From contig DAOQSN010000019.1 of the NCBI GenBank assembly GCA_035356615.1, positions 33,484-97,483 of the forward strand: a stretch of DNA of 64,000 bases, written 5' to 3'. The stretch comes from JAKQDH01 sp029558835. GTDB taxonomy: Bacteria > Planctomycetota > Phycisphaerae > UBA1845. Both the position numbers and the translations under genes were made by a program. Positions 55,173 to 64,000 of this stretch are shown in pieces (position 1 is the first letter of the stretch; every line of letters starts with the position of its first letter). Under the pieces are notes generated by a model that had not been told where the DNA came from, did not search any database, and saw nothing but the letters and a program-made list of their open reading frames with translations.

Positions 55173-56279
55173 TCAGCGGGCGGCGGTCAGGCGCGTCCGT
55201 TTGGTTTCGAGGTTGGCCAGCAGGTCGTCGAACGACTTGGCGAAAGCGTGCACACCCTCAGTGAGAAGCTGGTCGGTGACGTCATCTATATTGATGCCGG
55301 CCGCGCGAAGCTGCTCGAAGCAGCGCTGGGCTTCGGGCAGCTCGTCGCGGATGGCGACGGTCGTCTTGCCGTGGTCGAGGACGGCCGCGATGGTCTCGGG
55401 CGGCAGCGTGTTGACACTGTGCGGGGCGACGAGGCTATCGACGTACTTGGTATCGGGGTAGGCGGGGTCCTTCGTGCTGGTGCTCGCCCAGAGGGGGCGC
55501 TGGACGCGGGCGCCGAGGGCGGCGAGTTTGCTGAAGGGGCCCTGCGGCGCGAACACCTGCTCGAACCGGGCGTAGGCGAGCTTGGCATTGGCGACGGCGG
55601 CGCGGCCTTCAAGCTGCGGTGAACCGCCCTTCGTGCGCAGCAACTTGTCCACCAGCGTATCGACGCGACTGACGAAGAAGGAGGCGACCGAGCTGACGCC
55701 GGCGAGATTCTCGCCGCGGCGGGCACGCTCGTGCAGCCCGGCAAGATACGCCTCCATGACGCGCTCGTACATCTCGAGCGCGAAGATCAGCGTGACGTTG
55801 ACGTTGATGCCCTCGGCGATCAGGGTGCGGATGGCGGGCAGCCCGGCCGGCGTCGCGGGGACCTTGATGAAGACGTTGGGGCGCTTCAGCGCGTGAAACA
55901 GCCGGCGGGCCTCGGCGATGGTGGCATCCGTGTCGTGGGCGAGCCTGGGATTCACTTCGAGGCTGACGTAGCCGTCGAGGCCGTGCGTGCGCTCGTGGAC
56001 GGGTCGCAGGGCATCGGCCGCCGCGCCGACATCCGCCAGCACCAGCCCTTCGTACAACTGCGGCAGGTCGCAGCCGTCGCCGGCCAGGGCGGCGATCTGC
56101 TCATCGTAGGCTTTGCTGCCGGTGATGGCCTTCATGAAGATCGTCGGGTTGGTGGTGATGCCGACGAGGCCCAGGTCGATGAGGCGCCGCAACTCGCCGC
56201 CGTCGAGCATGGGTCGGCTGAGGTTGTCGCACCAGATCGACTGGCCGAGGTCGTTCAAGCGTTGGATCGTGTTGGGCAC
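55173..56279 (-). CDS. tal: Transaldolase
   Basis: 368 residues. Transfers dihydroxyacetone units between sugar phosphates in the pentose phosphate pathway. The start GLVGITTNPTIFMKAI (transaldolase signature) and the Schiff-base Lys139 in NVFIKVPATPAGLPAI are intact, followed by NVTLIFALEMYERVMEAYL, VASFFVSRVDTLVD and STSTKDPAYPDTKYV. The length matches the larger transaldolase subfamily. Start is GTG at 56279 with GGAGAG seven bases upstream. Confidence 0.95.
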   Translation of the reverse strand: MPNTIQRLNDLGQSIWCDNLSRPMLDGGELRRLIDLGLVGITTNPTIFMKAITGSKAYDEQIAALAGDGCDLPQLYEGLVLADVGAAADALRPVHERTHGLDGYVSLEVNPRLAHDTDATIAEARRLFHALKRPNVFIKVPATPAGLPAIRTLIAEGINVNVTLIFALEMYERVMEAYLAGLHERARRGENLAGVSSVASFFVSRVDTLVDKLLRTKGGSPQLEGRAAVANAKLAYARFEQVFAPQGPFSKLAALGARVQRPLWASTSTKDPAYPDTKYVDSLVAPHSVNTLPPETIAAVLDHGKTTVAIRDELPEAQRCFEQLRAAGINIDDVTDQLLTEGVHAFAKSFDDLLANLETKRTRLTAAR

Positions 56280-56536
56280 GGCGGTTCTCTCCGTGGGCCG
56301 GGCAGCACGGGGCAGACGGTTCGGAAAGTGAACCTGCCTGCGGTCCGCTGCGCGACGTACCCGGCGCGGTCCGGGTATAAGCAGCGTACCACCGTTGCCG
56401 GGGTCCGGCCACCCCCTGGTGGACGTCGCGTTCGGCACGGCTACGCCGACAACCCCCCAGGGGTGGCGATGCTCACCGAGCCCGAGCGGAAGCGAAGGGG
56501 TACCTTCGCGGCAACCCTCGTGGGTGTCGTGTGTCT

Positions 56537-56730
56537 GTCCGCAGATTGCGCAGATTGCGCAGATGGCAACCCGCGGTGGCCGACCGGGCTCGGCTCGGGG
56601 TGGTGGCACTCTCCTTCATTCGCCATTCGCTCTTCGTACTTCGCTACTCCCCACGCAGTGCCCCTCGTTTCCGCTCGGGCTCGGATGAACGCGGCGACCG
56701 CCATCTGCGTAATCTGCGCAATCTGCGGAC
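56537..56730. repeat. 194-bp element with 31-bp terminal inverted repeats
   Basis: Left arm 56537-56567 starts GTCCGCAGATTGCGCAGATT; right arm 56700-56730 is its reverse complement with one mismatch. The arms are themselves iterated CGCAGATT units. The 132-base interior has no open frame of note. Confidence 0.85.
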
Positions 56731-56772
56731 AAGAAGACGGTGCCCATGGCCGCGTCGGCAGCCGAAGTGCTG

Positions 56773-56808
56773 GTCGTCTTCTACGTCGGCCACGGGGGGC
56801 CGACGCTA
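56773..56808. repeat. TAGCGTCGGCC palindromic repeat, copy 2 (inverted)
   Basis: GTCGTCTTCTACGTCGGCC, then GGGGGGCCGACGCTA; the reverse complement of 22851-22883. Confidence 0.7.
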
Positions 56809-56826
56809 CCGAAGGGCGGCGCCGCT

Positions 56827-58716
56827 TCAGGGGGTCGTCAAGCTGTGCAGGCGGGTCTGAATCGCGTTGAGGCGATCGAGGCGGTCCACAAAGGGCTGCA
56901 ACAGTGGGACGGCGACGTGCTCGGCGAGAAGCTGGCCGACCGCGTCGGGCAGCGGGGCGCCCTCCTGCTGGGCTTCGCGGCAGCGGCGGACGTCACGTTG
57001 CGCACGGACGTACATGCCGGCCAGGATGGCGACATAGATGGCCACCGGCGCAATCAGGCCCAGCAGCAGCTTGCCGGCGCTGAGCGCCTGGACGAGCTTG
57101 ACGGCCGCACTCAGGAAGTCGAAGCCGGTATCCGGTCGCACGAGTGTGAGGGCGGCCTCGGCCAGTGGTTGTAGTAGTGGGAACCACAGCAGGATGAACC
57201 ACAGGCTCGCCCGGGCGAACCAGCTTGGCCGGCGGTCGCGGGCGCGGATCATATCTATTAACTGGCGATCCCACGTGCGCGCCAGGCCGCGGAGAGGCGG
57301 GGCTGTCCGGCTCTCCAACTCGGCCGGGCCCGGTAGTTGAGGTTCGAGCCGCAAGCGGGCGATGAGATCGGCCTGATCGGCGAGCAGGCGGCTGCGTACC
57401 TGCTCGATGCGGGCGCGCAGCGGACGGCCCTCGACCAGGGTGGGATCGGGCTCGTCGATGTCAACCGGTAGGCGGCGCCCGGCCAGGCGCCGGCCGATCA
57501 GGCGTGAGAACCAGCCCAGCGGCCAATGCACCAGGCGCAGCAACGGCCAATGCGCCACGCGGCGGTCGAGCAGGTCGTCGGCGAGCGTGGCCTCGGGCTG
57601 CGCATGTTGCTGCACGGCCTCGGCCACGGCTGCGCAATAGTCGGAGCCCAGGGCGTCCTGGAGCAGGCGAGCGTGATACGCGGGCTCACAGGCTTCCATC
57701 AGGCGCGTACAGAGTTGCGGCAACTCATAGTGATCGCGCAGACGTCCGGCGTTGACGTGCAGCGAGCGCTGCCAGTTGGCGGACTTGATGCGCTGGGTCT
57801 CATCGCCGGTCACCGGGCCCAGCACGGCCGCACGCAGGCGATCGAGCTCGGCGCCGGCGAAGCGGGCGATCCGGGTGATGGCCGGCTTCTCGTTGTTGTA
57901 GCGCTGCCACCGCGGGTCATCCCACAGGCAGGCGATGCGCTCGATGAACGCAGCCGGTTCCGGGAAAGCGGCCGCCAGTAGAAACAGTTGGTTCTCGTCC
58001 AGCGACCTGCCCGGCTGGGCGTCGGGCCAGCCCGCAGTGGTGATGCCGGACGCCGCCCAGTCGCGCTGCTGCTGCCAGAAACGCCGGGCGGCCTGCTCGT
58101 CGGCACCGGCCAGCGGGTCCGCGTCCTTCAGCAACTCGTCCACCTTGTTGAGTACACAGTGGACATTGTGAGGATCCTGAATCACACGCTGGAGCATCTC
58201 GACCCAGGCGCGATCGCCAAGCTTGCGGGGCGTCAGTACCCAGAGGACGCGGTCCAGCAGCGGGGCGAGCGCACGCACGGTCTGCACGTGGTTCTCGAAC
58301 TCGCTGTCGAAGTCGGGCAGGTCGATGAGGACGACGTTGCGAATCGCCTCCGCCGGGTGCGGGCAGCAGCGCAGCGTGGCGGCCAGCGGCAGATCTTGCA
58401 GGCGCTGCGCGAGGGCGGCCTGCATGTCCGCGTGCACGAACGCGATCGGCTCTTCCGTGCCGCGGCCGACCTCGCGGTCATCGAGCGATACCGGCGTGCG
58501 GGCGAGGGCGTTGATGAGCGTGGACTTACCAACGTCCTTGCCGCCCAGGATGCCGCAAACGACCAGGTGGTCCGTGCGAGCCACGTCGGCGCCGAGCAGC
58601 AGTTCCGCGGGAGCGCAATGCAACAGTCCGGCCAGTTCGCGGTTGGCGGCGACCAGTTCGGCGGCGAGGCTGTGCTCAGCGCTAAGGTCGCGGTCAGTGG
58701 TGGGCATTACATCCAC
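56827..58716 (-). CDS. Membrane-associated dynamin-like GTPase, partner 1
   Basis: 629 residues; GTG at 58716 has GGAG seven bases upstream (ATG at 58707 is the alternative). G1 GGKDVGKS (58-65) and G4 NKVD (190-193) are intact, but the G3 site reads DLPDF (132-136) in place of DxxG. The following domain is long and helical (about 200-520), with C-terminal hydrophobic spans SLWFILLWFPLLQPLA and LLLGLIAPVAIYVAILAG before a charged tail. This architecture is that of bacterial dynamin-like proteins (membrane remodelling or fusion). The second GTPase gene lies just upstream on the same strand, separated only by a repeat. Confidence 0.8.
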   Translation of the reverse strand: MDVMPTTDRDLSAEHSLAAELVAANRELAGLLHCAPAELLLGADVARTDHLVVCGILGGKDVGKSTLINALARTPVSLDDREVGRGTEEPIAFVHADMQAALAQRLQDLPLAATLRCCPHPAEAIRNVVLIDLPDFDSEFENHVQTVRALAPLLDRVLWVLTPRKLGDRAWVEMLQRVIQDPHNVHCVLNKVDELLKDADPLAGADEQAARRFWQQQRDWAASGITTAGWPDAQPGRSLDENQLFLLAAAFPEPAAFIERIACLWDDPRWQRYNNEKPAITRIARFAGAELDRLRAAVLGPVTGDETQRIKSANWQRSLHVNAGRLRDHYELPQLCTRLMEACEPAYHARLLQDALGSDYCAAVAEAVQQHAQPEATLADDLLDRRVAHWPLLRLVHWPLGWFSRLIGRRLAGRRLPVDIDEPDPTLVEGRPLRARIEQVRSRLLADQADLIARLRLEPQLPGPAELESRTAPPLRGLARTWDRQLIDMIRARDRRPSWFARASLWFILLWFPLLQPLAEAALTLVRPDTGFDFLSAAVKLVQALSAGKLLLGLIAPVAIYVAILAGMYVRAQRDVRRCREAQQEGAPLPDAVGQLLAEHVAVPLLQPFVDRLDRLNAIQTRLHSLTTP

Positions 58717-58756
58717 TGAATAACTCCAGGCAACAGGGAACCCAACGGTCGGAAGA

Positions 58757-58861
58757 GGGTGGCATGGCCAAGTCCCGGCGCGCCGGGACCATGCTCTCCG
58801 CCTGTCGGGGAGTTGGCTGCTGCCCAAGCATGCCGGCGCCTGCGGCTTGGGCATGCCACCC
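58757..58861. repeat. 105-bp MITE-like element, copy C
   Basis: Left end GGGTGGCATGGCCAAG and right end CTTGGGCATGCCACCC. Internal AAGCATGCCGGCGCC is shared with copies A and B. It sits in the 173-base gap between the two GTPase genes. Confidence 0.85.
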
Positions 58862-58889
58862 GGTGCGTGCACCTGCCGAGTAGGCCCAT

Positions 58890-60683
58890 TCAGGTTGTCT
58901 CCTCGCACGCGCTGAGGATGTCCAATGCCGTGGCCAAGGGGTCGTCCGGGGGCAGCACGAGTTGGGCGGCGGCGCTGATGCCCTGCTGGGCCTGAAGTCG
59001 CCCACTCTCGGCGAGCAAGGCGCGGAACTCGGCGGCCGCCGCGCGCACGGCCGCAAACTCCGGGCTGCCCAGCAACTTCTCCTGCACGACCTCCAGCAGG
59101 CGTCCGAAGTGCCGCCCCAGCAGGGCGCCGGCCCCCGTCGCCACAGCGAGCTTGCCCAAGGCGGCTGCCAGCGCGGTCTTGGCCATGGCCAGGGTGAGCA
59201 CGGACAGTGGCCCCGGGGCCGCCACGAGCACGATGGCCACCGCGAGCGCTCCTGCGCCCAGCGCCCCGGCCACGTGCGGACTGGCGCCGCGACATTCGCC
59301 GGCCACCCTGGCGTTCCAGGCGCTCAGGGCCCGCTCAAAGCCCGCGACCAGCTCCCGCACACGTTGTTGCTGGGCCGACGTTGCCTGAAACTGCCGCGGC
59401 GCCGGTTCGAGCCCGGTCCAGCGGCGTAGCTCCTCCCAGAAGGCGCTGACACGTTCGAGACGCTGCAACTCATGGGCTTGCCGGCGTCCGACGGCCTCGA
59501 AGTAACCGAGCGCGAGCGTGGGTCGATCGGCGTTCGGGTCGGGGTGGTCCTCCTCATCGGGCGGGGGGGCGGCGACGAGGGCCCCCAGGATGGGCACGCG
59601 CCGCAGGGCACTTTCGACGCGGTGGGTCTGCGTGCGGAGCCACTGCCGCGTCTGGCGCACGCGGAGCACGCGGGCGACGATCTGAAGCTGCTCGCGCTCC
59701 GGCGGCGTGAGGAGGGCGTTGAGACAGTCCCATTCGGACGGGGTGGTGGAGTCGATGGCCGCGACGAGGGCGGAGCGGAGTTGTTCGAGCCGCGCGGCCC
59801 GCTCGCGGTTCTGATTGCCCACGAGGCGGGCCTGGCGGGCGACCACGCGCAGCAGAGCCTGGTTGCGCGGCGGTGCGGGTCGGGCCGCGAAGTGCAGGAG
59901 GGGTTCGAGGGTCCCGGGCGGAAAGACGCTGAGCCCGCGCCCGCGACGGAACTCGAGAATCAGCGCACTCTCGGCGTCCAGGTGACGTGCCTGCTGGAGC
60001 AGGGCGGCGCGGTCTTCCTCGGCCAGCGCTCCCTCGCGCGTGCGGTTGAAGACCACGAAGCGCTGCTGCCCAAAGCCGGCGGAGGCGAGGCGCAGTTGCC
60101 CGATCGACTGCCGGTCGAACCAGCGCTCGTGGTCCACCACGACGACAAGGCGATCGAACCAGGGCAGTAGTGACAGGAGGATGTCACCTTCCTGCCGGGC
60201 GGCCTGGGACGTGAAGTCCGGCGTGTCACAGAGCAGCAGCCCGCGCAGGTCGGGGAAGGGATGATAGACGACGCCGACTTCGTCCGGTGCCCCGGTGATC
60301 CGGCTGTTGAGGTCGACGTGCACGGGGCGCAGGCCGGTGAGCAGGCGGCCGGCGCGGAGCAACTCGTCCACGATTTCGCGGTGTGCCTCGGGCGCCGCGA
60401 CGATGAGTCCGAGCGTGGCGTGCCCCTGGGCGGTGATGCGGCTGACGGGATGTCCCTGCAAGAGGTTGTCGAACACGGTGCTCTTGCCGGACGAGGCGCC
60501 GCCGACGATGGCGACCAGGGGCGGCAGTGCCGGCCCGGCGGCGCGCCAGCGCAGGCAGGCACCGGCCTGCTCGACCACGGGCGGGAAATCGAAGCGCCAC
60601 GTGGTGCGCAGGTGAGGCCCGCGCTCGACCACGACGGTGAGAGCGTCCCGCACAGCGGCAGAAATTGCCGGTTCCGCAGTCAT
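58890..60683 (-). CDS. Membrane-associated dynamin-like GTPase, partner 2
   Basis: 597 residues from the ATG at 60683; an ATG at 60698 and longer starts lack support. P-loop GGASSGKS (61-68) and a G3 of DTPDF (153-157), again with Asp instead of Gly. The G4 position reads NRTR (213-216) in place of NKxD, so nucleotide specificity may differ. A helical middle domain follows, then hydrophobic C-terminal helices (GALAVAIVLVAAPGPL, AALGKLAVATGAGALLG). It lies upstream of partner 1 on the same strand, so it is transcribed first. Tandem dynamin-like pairs are known in other bacteria (for example DynA/B) and act as hetero-oligomers. Confidence 0.78.
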   Translation of the reverse strand: MTAEPAISAAVRDALTVVVERGPHLRTTWRFDFPPVVEQAGACLRWRAAGPALPPLVAIVGGASSGKSTVFDNLLQGHPVSRITAQGHATLGLIVAAPEAHREIVDELLRAGRLLTGLRPVHVDLNSRITGAPDEVGVVYHPFPDLRGLLLCDTPDFTSQAARQEGDILLSLLPWFDRLVVVVDHERWFDRQSIGQLRLASAGFGQQRFVVFNRTREGALAEEDRAALLQQARHLDAESALILEFRRGRGLSVFPPGTLEPLLHFAARPAPPRNQALLRVVARQARLVGNQNRERAARLEQLRSALVAAIDSTTPSEWDCLNALLTPPEREQLQIVARVLRVRQTRQWLRTQTHRVESALRRVPILGALVAAPPPDEEDHPDPNADRPTLALGYFEAVGRRQAHELQRLERVSAFWEELRRWTGLEPAPRQFQATSAQQQRVRELVAGFERALSAWNARVAGECRGASPHVAGALGAGALAVAIVLVAAPGPLSVLTLAMAKTALAAALGKLAVATGAGALLGRHFGRLLEVVQEKLLGSPEFAAVRAAAAEFRALLAESGRLQAQQGISAAAQLVLPPDDPLATALDILSACEETT

Positions 60684-60911
60684 GGTTGCCCGCTGCATTT
60701 CGGGTGGCGACGGGCGGCATTGTAGGGTCGTTATCGGAGCCTGCCTACCGGCAAGGCCCGGCGTCACGCCGGGGCTGCCCGCCGTGGGTACCGCAGGCGT
60801 CGCACGGCACTGGCGCCGGCCAATCGTGGCCGCGTGCGCGCCGGGGTGTTTCACGGCCCGGTAGGATCATGTCGATAGGAGGGGCGTGGCCGCGTGCGGC
60901 GGTCGGCCAAG

Positions 60912-60940
60912 TTGAAGGGGTCCGAAAACGGGGCTAGAAT
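60912..60940 (+). promoter_or_regulatory. Sigma-70-type promoter of clpC
   Basis: TTGAAG, 17 bases, TAGAAT; leader of about 170 bases. No CIRCE or CtsR-like operator was recognised. Confidence 0.65.
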
Positions 60941-61117
60941 CCGTGGCGCAGACGCGCGTCAGAGGGTCGCGGCAGGCGGAGGCGGCGCTGCCCCGGCGCG
61001 CGCCACGGTGCGGGCCGGCTCGGTCACAGCAGAATCCAGGTTTCGAGACCGACCCAAAGTCTACGCTCGGGTCGTGGCGTCGTCGGCAGCCGGTAAGTAC
61101 CCAGGAGAAGGCGGATC

Positions 61118-63661
61118 ATGTTTGAACGCTTTACCGATCGGGCGCGGAAAGTGATGGCCCTTGCCAACCAGGAGGCCCAACGCTTCAACCACGAGTACAT
61201 CGGGACGGAGCACATCCTGCTGGGTCTGGTCAAGGAGGGCTCGGGCGTCGGCGCCAACGTGCTGAAGAACCTCGACGTGGACCTGCGGAAGGTCCGCCTC
61301 GAGGTGGAGAAGCTGGTCAAGAGCGGGCCGAACGTGGTCAGCATGGGCAAGCTGCCCCAGACGCCGCGGGCCAAGAAAGTGATCGAGTACGCCATCGAGG
61401 AGGCCCGCAACCTCAACCACAACTACGTCGGCACCGAGCACCTGCTGCTGGGTCTGCTGCGGGAGAAGGACGGCGTGGCCGCCCAGGTGCTGATGAACCT
61501 CAGCCTTAAGCTCGAGGACGTGCGCGAGGAGGTGCTCAACCTGCTGGGCGCCCACATGGAGTCGGAGGAGGGGGAGGGCTCGGCCATGGGCGAGGCCCGC
61601 AAGACCAAGAGCAAGACGCCTGCCCTGGATTCCTTCGGGCGCGACCTCACCGAGATCGCCCGGCAGGGCAAGCTGGACCCGGTGATTGGTCGGCAGCAGG
61701 AGATCGAGCGCATCGTGCAGATTCTCTGCCGGCGGACGAAGAACAACCCGGTGCTGCTGGGGGAGGCCGGCGTTGGCAAGACGGCCATCGTCGAGGGGCT
61801 GGCGCAGCGCATCTTCAACGGCGACATCCCGGAGCTGCTGGCCGACCGGCGCATCGTGGTGCTCGACCTGGCGATGATGGTGGCGGGCACCAAGTACCGC
61901 GGGCAGTTCGAGGAGCGCATCAAGGCGGTGATGAACGAGGTCCGCCGGGCGGGCAACGTCATCCTGTTCATCGATGAGTTGCACACGCTGGTGGGGGCCG
62001 GCGGCGCGGAAGGCGCCATCGACGCCTCCAACGTGCTCAAGCCGGCTTTAAGCCGCGGCGAGATCCAGTGCATCGGTGCCACCACGCTCGATGAGTTCCG
62101 CAAGTACATCGAGAAGGACACGGCCCTGGAGCGGCGTTTCCAGCAGGTGCTGGTCGAAGCGCCCAACAAGGAGCAAACCATCCTGATCCTGCGCGGCCTG
62201 CGCGACCGCTACGAGGCGCATCACCGCGTGCAGATCACCGATCAGGCCCTGGAGCGGGCGGTGGAGCTGTCCACCCGCTACATCCCGCGCGTGCAGCCGG
62301 ACAAGGCCATCGATGTGATGGACGAGGCGGCCGCCCGCGTCCGCCTGCGCTCGATGACCAAGCCGCTGGACCTGACTGAGCTCGAGCGCGACGTGGAGAA
62401 GCTCAACGCGGAGAAGGACGAGGCCGTCAAGAACGGCGACTACGAACGGGCGGCCGAGATGCGCGACAAGGCCGAGGCCATCAAGCTGCGGAAGCGCAAC
62501 CTGCAGAAGGAGTGGCGGGACCGGGTCAAGGAGATCGACGGCATCGTCGACGAGGAGGTGGTGTGCGAGGTGGTGGCCGGCATGACCGGCATCCCGCTGC
62601 GCCGGATGGGCAAGGACGAGGCCGAGCGGCTGCTGAGCCTGGAAGGCGAGTTGCACAAGCGCGTGGTCAGCCAGAACGAGGCGGTCAGCGCGGTGGGGCG
62701 GGCGGTGCGGCGCAGTCGCAGCGGCCTGAAGGACCCGCACCGGCCGATGGGCAGCTTCATCTTCGTGGGACCCTCCGGCGTGGGCAAGACGTACCTGGCC
62801 AAGTGCCTGGCGGAGTTCCTCTTCGGGGATTCCGAGGCCCTGATGGTCTTCGACATGTCGGAGTACATGGAGAAGCACAACGCCTCGCGGCTCATCGGCG
62901 CGCCGCCGGGCTACGTGGGCTACGAAGAAGGCGGGCAGCTCACCGAGCGCATCCGGCGCCGGCCGTACTCGGTGGTCCTGCTGGACGAAATCGAGAAGGC
63001 CCACCCGGACGTCTTTAACATGCTGCTCCAGATCATGGAGGAGGGGCGGCTGACCGACTCGTTCGGGCGGCACGTCGATTTCAAGAACACCATCCTCATC
63101 ATGACGAGCAACATCGGCGCCCACCGCATCACCCACCAGGAGGAGTTCGGGTTCGGCAAGCGCGACGAGGACGTCTCGTACGAGAAGATGAAGAAGATGC
63201 TCAAGACCGAGCTGGAGGATTACTTCCGGCCCGAGTTCCTCAACCGCGTCGATGAGATCGTGGTGTTCCGCAAGCTCAACCACAAGGACATGGTGCAAAT
63301 CGTGGACCTGGAGCTGGCGAAGCTGGCCCAGCGGGTGCGCGACCGCAAGTACACGCTGGTGGTGACGCAGGAAGCGAAGGATTTCCTCATCGAGCACGGC
63401 ACGGACGAGAAGTTCGGCGCCCGGCCGCTGCGGCGGGCGATCGAGCAATACGTCGAGGACGCCCTCTCCGAGGCCATGCTCCGCGGGGAGTTCAAGGGCA
63501 AGGACACGATTGTGGTGAAGGTCAAGCCGCCCGCGGGCCCCGACGAGCTGCCCATGCTGCTGATGGAAGGCACCCTCGGCGGCACCGAAGGTGCGGACGG
63601 CGCGGCCCCCCCCGCGCCCCCGGAGCCCGTCTCCGCCGGCCAAGGCGCCGACGCGACGTAA
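61118..63661 (+). CDS. clpC: ATP-dependent Clp protease ATP-binding subunit ClpC
   Basis: 847 residues. AAA+ unfoldase that feeds ClpP. Two N-terminal Clp repeats (MFERFTDRARKVMALANQEA, then TPRAKKVIEYAIEEARNLNH), first AAA+ domain with GEAGVGKTA and Walker B VILFIDELHTL, a UVR-type linker (NGDYERAAEMRDKAEAIK), second AAA+ domain with GPSGVGKTYLAK and ending in the sensor regions (EKFGARPLRRAIEQYVEDAL). The linker and length fit ClpC rather than ClpB. An AGGAG ten bases upstream supports the ATG. No clpP or mcsA/B is adjacent. Codons are C-ending as in other highly expressed genes. Confidence 0.97.
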   Translation: MFERFTDRARKVMALANQEAQRFNHEYIGTEHILLGLVKEGSGVGANVLKNLDVDLRKVRLEVEKLVKSGPNVVSMGKLPQTPRAKKVIEYAIEEARNLNHNYVGTEHLLLGLLREKDGVAAQVLMNLSLKLEDVREEVLNLLGAHMESEEGEGSAMGEARKTKSKTPALDSFGRDLTEIARQGKLDPVIGRQQEIERIVQILCRRTKNNPVLLGEAGVGKTAIVEGLAQRIFNGDIPELLADRRIVVLDLAMMVAGTKYRGQFEERIKAVMNEVRRAGNVILFIDELHTLVGAGGAEGAIDASNVLKPALSRGEIQCIGATTLDEFRKYIEKDTALERRFQQVLVEAPNKEQTILILRGLRDRYEAHHRVQITDQALERAVELSTRYIPRVQPDKAIDVMDEAAARVRLRSMTKPLDLTELERDVEKLNAEKDEAVKNGDYERAAEMRDKAEAIKLRKRNLQKEWRDRVKEIDGIVDEEVVCEVVAGMTGIPLRRMGKDEAERLLSLEGELHKRVVSQNEAVSAVGRAVRRSRSGLKDPHRPMGSFIFVGPSGVGKTYLAKCLAEFLFGDSEALMVFDMSEYMEKHNASRLIGAPPGYVGYEEGGQLTERIRRRPYSVVLLDEIEKAHPDVFNMLLQIMEEGRLTDSFGRHVDFKNTILIMTSNIGAHRITHQEEFGFGKRDEDVSYEKMKKMLKTELEDYFRPEFLNRVDEIVVFRKLNHKDMVQIVDLELAKLAQRVRDRKYTLVVTQEAKDFLIEHGTDEKFGARPLRRAIEQYVEDALSEAMLRGEFKGKDTIVVKVKPPAGPDELPMLLMEGTLGGTEGADGAAPPAPPEPVSAGQGADAT

Positions 63662-64000
63662 GTCACCGTCGTGAGCGTGTTTACCACCGTCCGTGCTTGT
63701 CAACCGCAGGCGCCAGCCTGCCCACGCCACCAGCGGGTGCCCAGTCGTACCGACACCGTAGACGCGACCCCGCGGGCGCAACCGGCACCCTCTCCTCCGC
63801 GTCATCTTCGCGAAGGGACTGTAGGCATAACCCACCTTAATCCGGGATTATTCACCATCCCGGTGGTGATAGCATAACGCGTCGCGGCGGGGGCATTCGA
63901 GGACGAGATGGCGGGTTGACAGCCGGGGGAAGCCCTGCGAGAGGGCGGTGCGGCGAGACCGCCCCCTACCCCCACGGCCCACACGGGGTCGGGGAGAGTG
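63662..64000. other. Intergenic region, no gene seen
   Basis: Runs to the window edge after clpC. It contains one hairpin (63842-63863) that may end clpC transcription. Confidence 0.4.
63842..63863. terminator. Possible terminator hairpin
   Basis: CCGGGAT and ATCCCGG, 7-bp stem with an 8-base loop, about 180 bases after clpC. No T-run follows, so the role is uncertain. Confidence 0.35.

Larger units (their letters stand above)
56280..56826. other. Repeat-rich intergenic region
   Basis: Between transaldolase and the GTPase gene (same strand). Contains the 194-bp inverted-repeat element and a TAGCGTCGGCC repeat copy. No gene seen. Confidence 0.6.

Noticed and set aside
62048..63835. Long open frame antisense to clpC
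   Set aside because: Same reason: a GC-rich shadow of a well-supported gene.

Overview
The window is about 64 kb of GC-rich bacterial chromosome, most likely from a planctomycete of the Phycisphaerae type. This rests on sequence character rather than a marker gene. Supporting features are several large secreted proteins ending in Asp-rich dockerin-like pairs (GDGDVDLADF...), a PEP-CTERM protein, a secreted protein with a pseudopilin-like tail including an H-X9-DG-like motif, DapL-type lysine synthesis, and LPS genes (kdsC plus an LptC/LptA-like giant). About 35 genes are supportable. No rRNA, tRNA, CRISPR array, intact transposase or prophage was seen.

Layout. 1-9 kb: the 3' part of a HEAT-repeat protein with an embedded receiver-like domain, a Tat-exported sugar-isomerase-fold protein, a GH13 glycosidase next to a UDP-sugar pyrophosphorylase, and a GspE/PilB ATPase. 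9.5-12.1 kb: a lower-GC accessory patch with a HEPN-like protein, an unknown protein and a damaged-looking MNT nucleotidyltransferase. 12.4-25.3 kb: housekeeping genes (glmS, rarA, 5-formyl-THF cyclo-ligase, the coupled rimO-pgsA-uppP operon, a Fur/PerR regulator with a catalase, an Xre regulator, dgt and a HIT hydrolase). 25.4-31.3 kb: a secreted protein, parB with two parS sites, and a GT-C glycosyltransferase with TPRs. The parS sites suggest this part lies near the replication origin. 31.3-50.4 kb: a secretome block (subtilase, dockerin-like, FG-GAP and PEP-CTERM proteins, two lipid- or type-II-secretion-like envelope proteins) interrupted by an MFS transporter and the dapL-folK pair. 50.9-64 kb: kdsC overlapping a giant LptC/LptA-like gene, transaldolase, a pair of dynamin-like membrane GTPases, and clpC.

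How the genes fit together. Many serve the envelope: glmS, uppP, pgsA, kdsC, the LptC/A-like protein, the pyrophosphorylase and the GT-C enzyme supply precursors, lipids and LPS transport. The secretome block supplies surface proteins. The Fur-like regulator and catalase form a small peroxide-response unit with related operator half-sites.

The intergenic regions carry at least seven families of short palindromic repeats, some with terminal inverted repeats of 11-31 bp. One family of about 100 bp has copies at 24.6, 43.6 and 58.8 kb, the last sitting between the two GTPase genes. These repeats, the paired GTPases with an altered G3 motif, the LptC/A-like giant and the HEAT-receiver protein are the most unusual items.
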